Positions 62,840 to 64,000 of a stretch of DNA of 64,000 nucleotides are shown in pieces. The notes beneath the pieces are model-generated. The model was not told where the DNA came from. It worked only from the letters and a program-made list of their open reading frames with translations, and made no database searches. This stretch comes from Bradyrhizobium australiense (GTDB taxonomy: Bacteria; Pseudomonadota; Alphaproteobacteria; Rhizobiales; Xanthobacteraceae). A program made the position numbers and the translations under genes. The stretch is from NCBI RefSeq assembly GCF_013114825.1, contig NZ_JAAVLX010000004.1, positions 310,001-374,000 of the forward strand, read 5' to 3'. Within the stretch, counting starts at the first letter, position 1, and every line of letters starts with the position of its first letter.

Positions 62840-64000
62840 ATCAGCGACATCACGCGCGCCGCGAGCATTGGCTCGCGCAGCGCGGCCTGCGGCTTGAGCA
62901 ACTGCGAGACTTCCACCGTCAGCCGGTGCACCTCGGCATCCTGCGCGGCGAGCTTGGTCAACGCCATGCCGTATTGCAGCCGCTGCGCAAGGTCGGCAGG
63001 GCGAACGCCGCGCGTAGCCGGGTAGACGAAATCGGTGACGGCAACGCCCCACGGCGTCGCGATGGTATCTTGGATGGCAGCGAAGAAGTCGCGTGCCAGC
63101 CGATCCATCGGAATATCTTCCGCCAACAACCGGTCCAGGATCACGGCTTCCTGCGCCGCCACGCTCATGCCCTGGCCGAAGACCGGGTTAAAGCGGCAAA
63201 GGGCATCGCCGATCGCAAGCAGCCCTGCCGGGAAAGCCTCCAGCCGCTCGAAATGTCGTCGCATGCTGCAAGGCAACTGGTAGCGGACGATATCGGTCAG
63301 CGGTCGCGCGTCCTTGACAGCGTCATAGATGGTCGGGGTGCGCAGGCTCCTGACAAAATCCATGAATGCCGCGCGGTCGCCCGGAGGCACATCGCCGTGA
63401 TTGCCTCCGACGGAAAGCAGCCATCGCTGCTTTTCGATCGGAAACAGGAACGCCCCGCGGCTGCTGGTGGGTGCCGACGGAAGGACAATATTGCCGAGCC
63501 AGCCGCCGTTGTGATCGAGCGGCCGCTCGACAATGGTACTTCCATACGCCTGATCAATGCCGATCTCGGTTTCTTCGGGCTTCTGCAAGGAAAGCTCTTC
63601 GAGCAGTTGCAGCGTCAGGCCGCAGCGGCCGGAAGCTTCAACTACCAAGTCAGCTTCCAGCGTCACAGCACGACCATCTTCATTATCGTAACGGACCGCC
63701 TCGATTCGCGTTGCATCACGCGATGCGACCAGCTTGGTCACGCGGGAGCGCATGCAGATGCCGATGTTCGGGGTTTGCTGAACACGTCCTCGAGTAACGG
63801 CTTCGAGTAGTGGGCGCGACATGCTGAAAATATCGAGGCCGAGATCGCGAATGGGGAATGGATCGAACCCGGGACGCTCGAACCGGATGTCCTTTCCGGT
63901 GCGGACCTTCACGGCGCCGGCTTCCGCCAGATCCTTCTCAAATCCCGGAAACAGAGTCTGCAGGGCCTTCAGCCCGCCCGCGAGCAGCATGTGCGCATGC
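62836..64000 (-). CDS. FAD-dependent monooxygenase, N-terminus outside the window
   Basis: The gene runs off the right edge; the visible part covers all but the first Rossmann segment. It shows the second FAD motif, PAGLLAIGDALCRFNPVFGQGM (GD box), preceded by VVEASGRCGLTLQLLEEL, and a C-terminal helical tail. This is the p-hydroxybenzoate-hydroxylase/halogenase-like class. A PQGRHAHMLLAGG-type segment is expected just beyond the edge. Its stop overlaps the epoxide hydrolase start (ATGA), so the pair forms an operon: oxidation followed by ring opening is a plausible order. Confidence 0.87.
   Translation of the reverse strand, partial: HAHMLLAGGLKALQTLFPGFEKDLAEAGAVKVRTGKDIRFERPGFDPFPIRDLGLDIFSMSRPLLEAVTRGRVQQTPNIGICMRSRVTKLVASRDATRIEAVRYDNEDGRAVTLEADLVVEASGRCGLTLQLLEELSLQKPEETEIGIDQAYGSTIVERPLDHNGGWLGNIVLPSAPTSSRGAFLFPIEKQRWLLSVGGNHGDVPPGDRAAFMDFVRSLRTPTIYDAVKDARPLTDIVRYQLPCSMRRHFERLEAFPAGLLAIGDALCRFNPVFGQGMSVAAQEAVILDRLLAEDIPMDRLARDFFAAIQDTIATPWGVAVTDFVYPATRGVRPADLAQRLQYGMALTKLAAQDAEVHRLTVEVSQLLKPQAALREPMLAARVMSLI

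Overview
The window looks like chromosomal DNA of a Bradyrhizobium or a close relative (Nitrobacteraceae). The evidence is the high GC, a type II glutamine synthetase (glnII) with a divergent gstI, a hydroxamate-type TonB receptor followed by a PepSY membrane protein, several two-domain GrlR-like proteins, and the block purN-purM / CDP-alcohol phosphatidyltransferase / hdaA / ppk / ppx with rnd and aspS nearby. I saw no rRNA, tRNA, CRISPR array, phage or transposase gene. Most of the window is core-like sequence with many small accessory genes.

Layout. 0-6 kb: the tail of an unknown gene, an avidin-like protein, an ABC-F ATPase, a run of small hydrophilic proteins with two candidate general-stress (EcfG-type) promoters, and an overlapping pair of a catalytically dead HtrA-like protein and a receiver-poor LuxR regulator. 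6-10 kb: iron uptake, with a TonB receptor, PepSY protein and small membrane protein behind two ICE-like (Irr) sequences. 10-20 kb: three GrlR-like paralogues on the minus strand (one broken by a deletion), a YdcZ transporter, a ModA-like protein, glnII and gstI with a sigma-54 promoter and an NtrC-like site between them, a lysozyme-inhibitor-like protein, a tyrosine phosphatase, a double-frameshift pseudogene, an SGNH hydrolase, a dihydropteridine-reductase-like SDR and a DUF2161 nuclease-fold protein.

20-30 kb: an aldoxime-nitrile cluster (AraC regulator, nitrilase, aldoxime dehydratase) that would turn aldoximes into nitriles and then into acids plus ammonia; then a thioesterase, a BtuF-like binding protein, an M20 deacylase, and a divergent PNPOx-like / MocR-type pair with a direct-repeat operator candidate. 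30-42 kb: envelope and exported proteins (NTF2-like, serine hydrolase, CreA, a two-module L,D-transpeptidase, glutathione peroxidase, polysaccharide deacetylase) and a complete TRAP transporter operon with an intergenic hairpin.

42-64 kb: housekeeping genes (malic enzyme, aspS, selO, rnd, csp, purN-purM, a PgsA-like enzyme, hdaA, ppk-ppx), an unknown 659-residue membrane-anchored protein, an outer-membrane beta-barrel with a Pro-Thr repeat, and an epoxide-hydrolase-like / FAD monooxygenase pair running off the right edge. Several palindromic intergenic repeats typical of this group lie between genes.

The strongest leads are the avidin-like protein without a signal peptide, the aldoxime-nitrile cluster, the pseudo-protease/LuxR pair, and the GrlR-like family.
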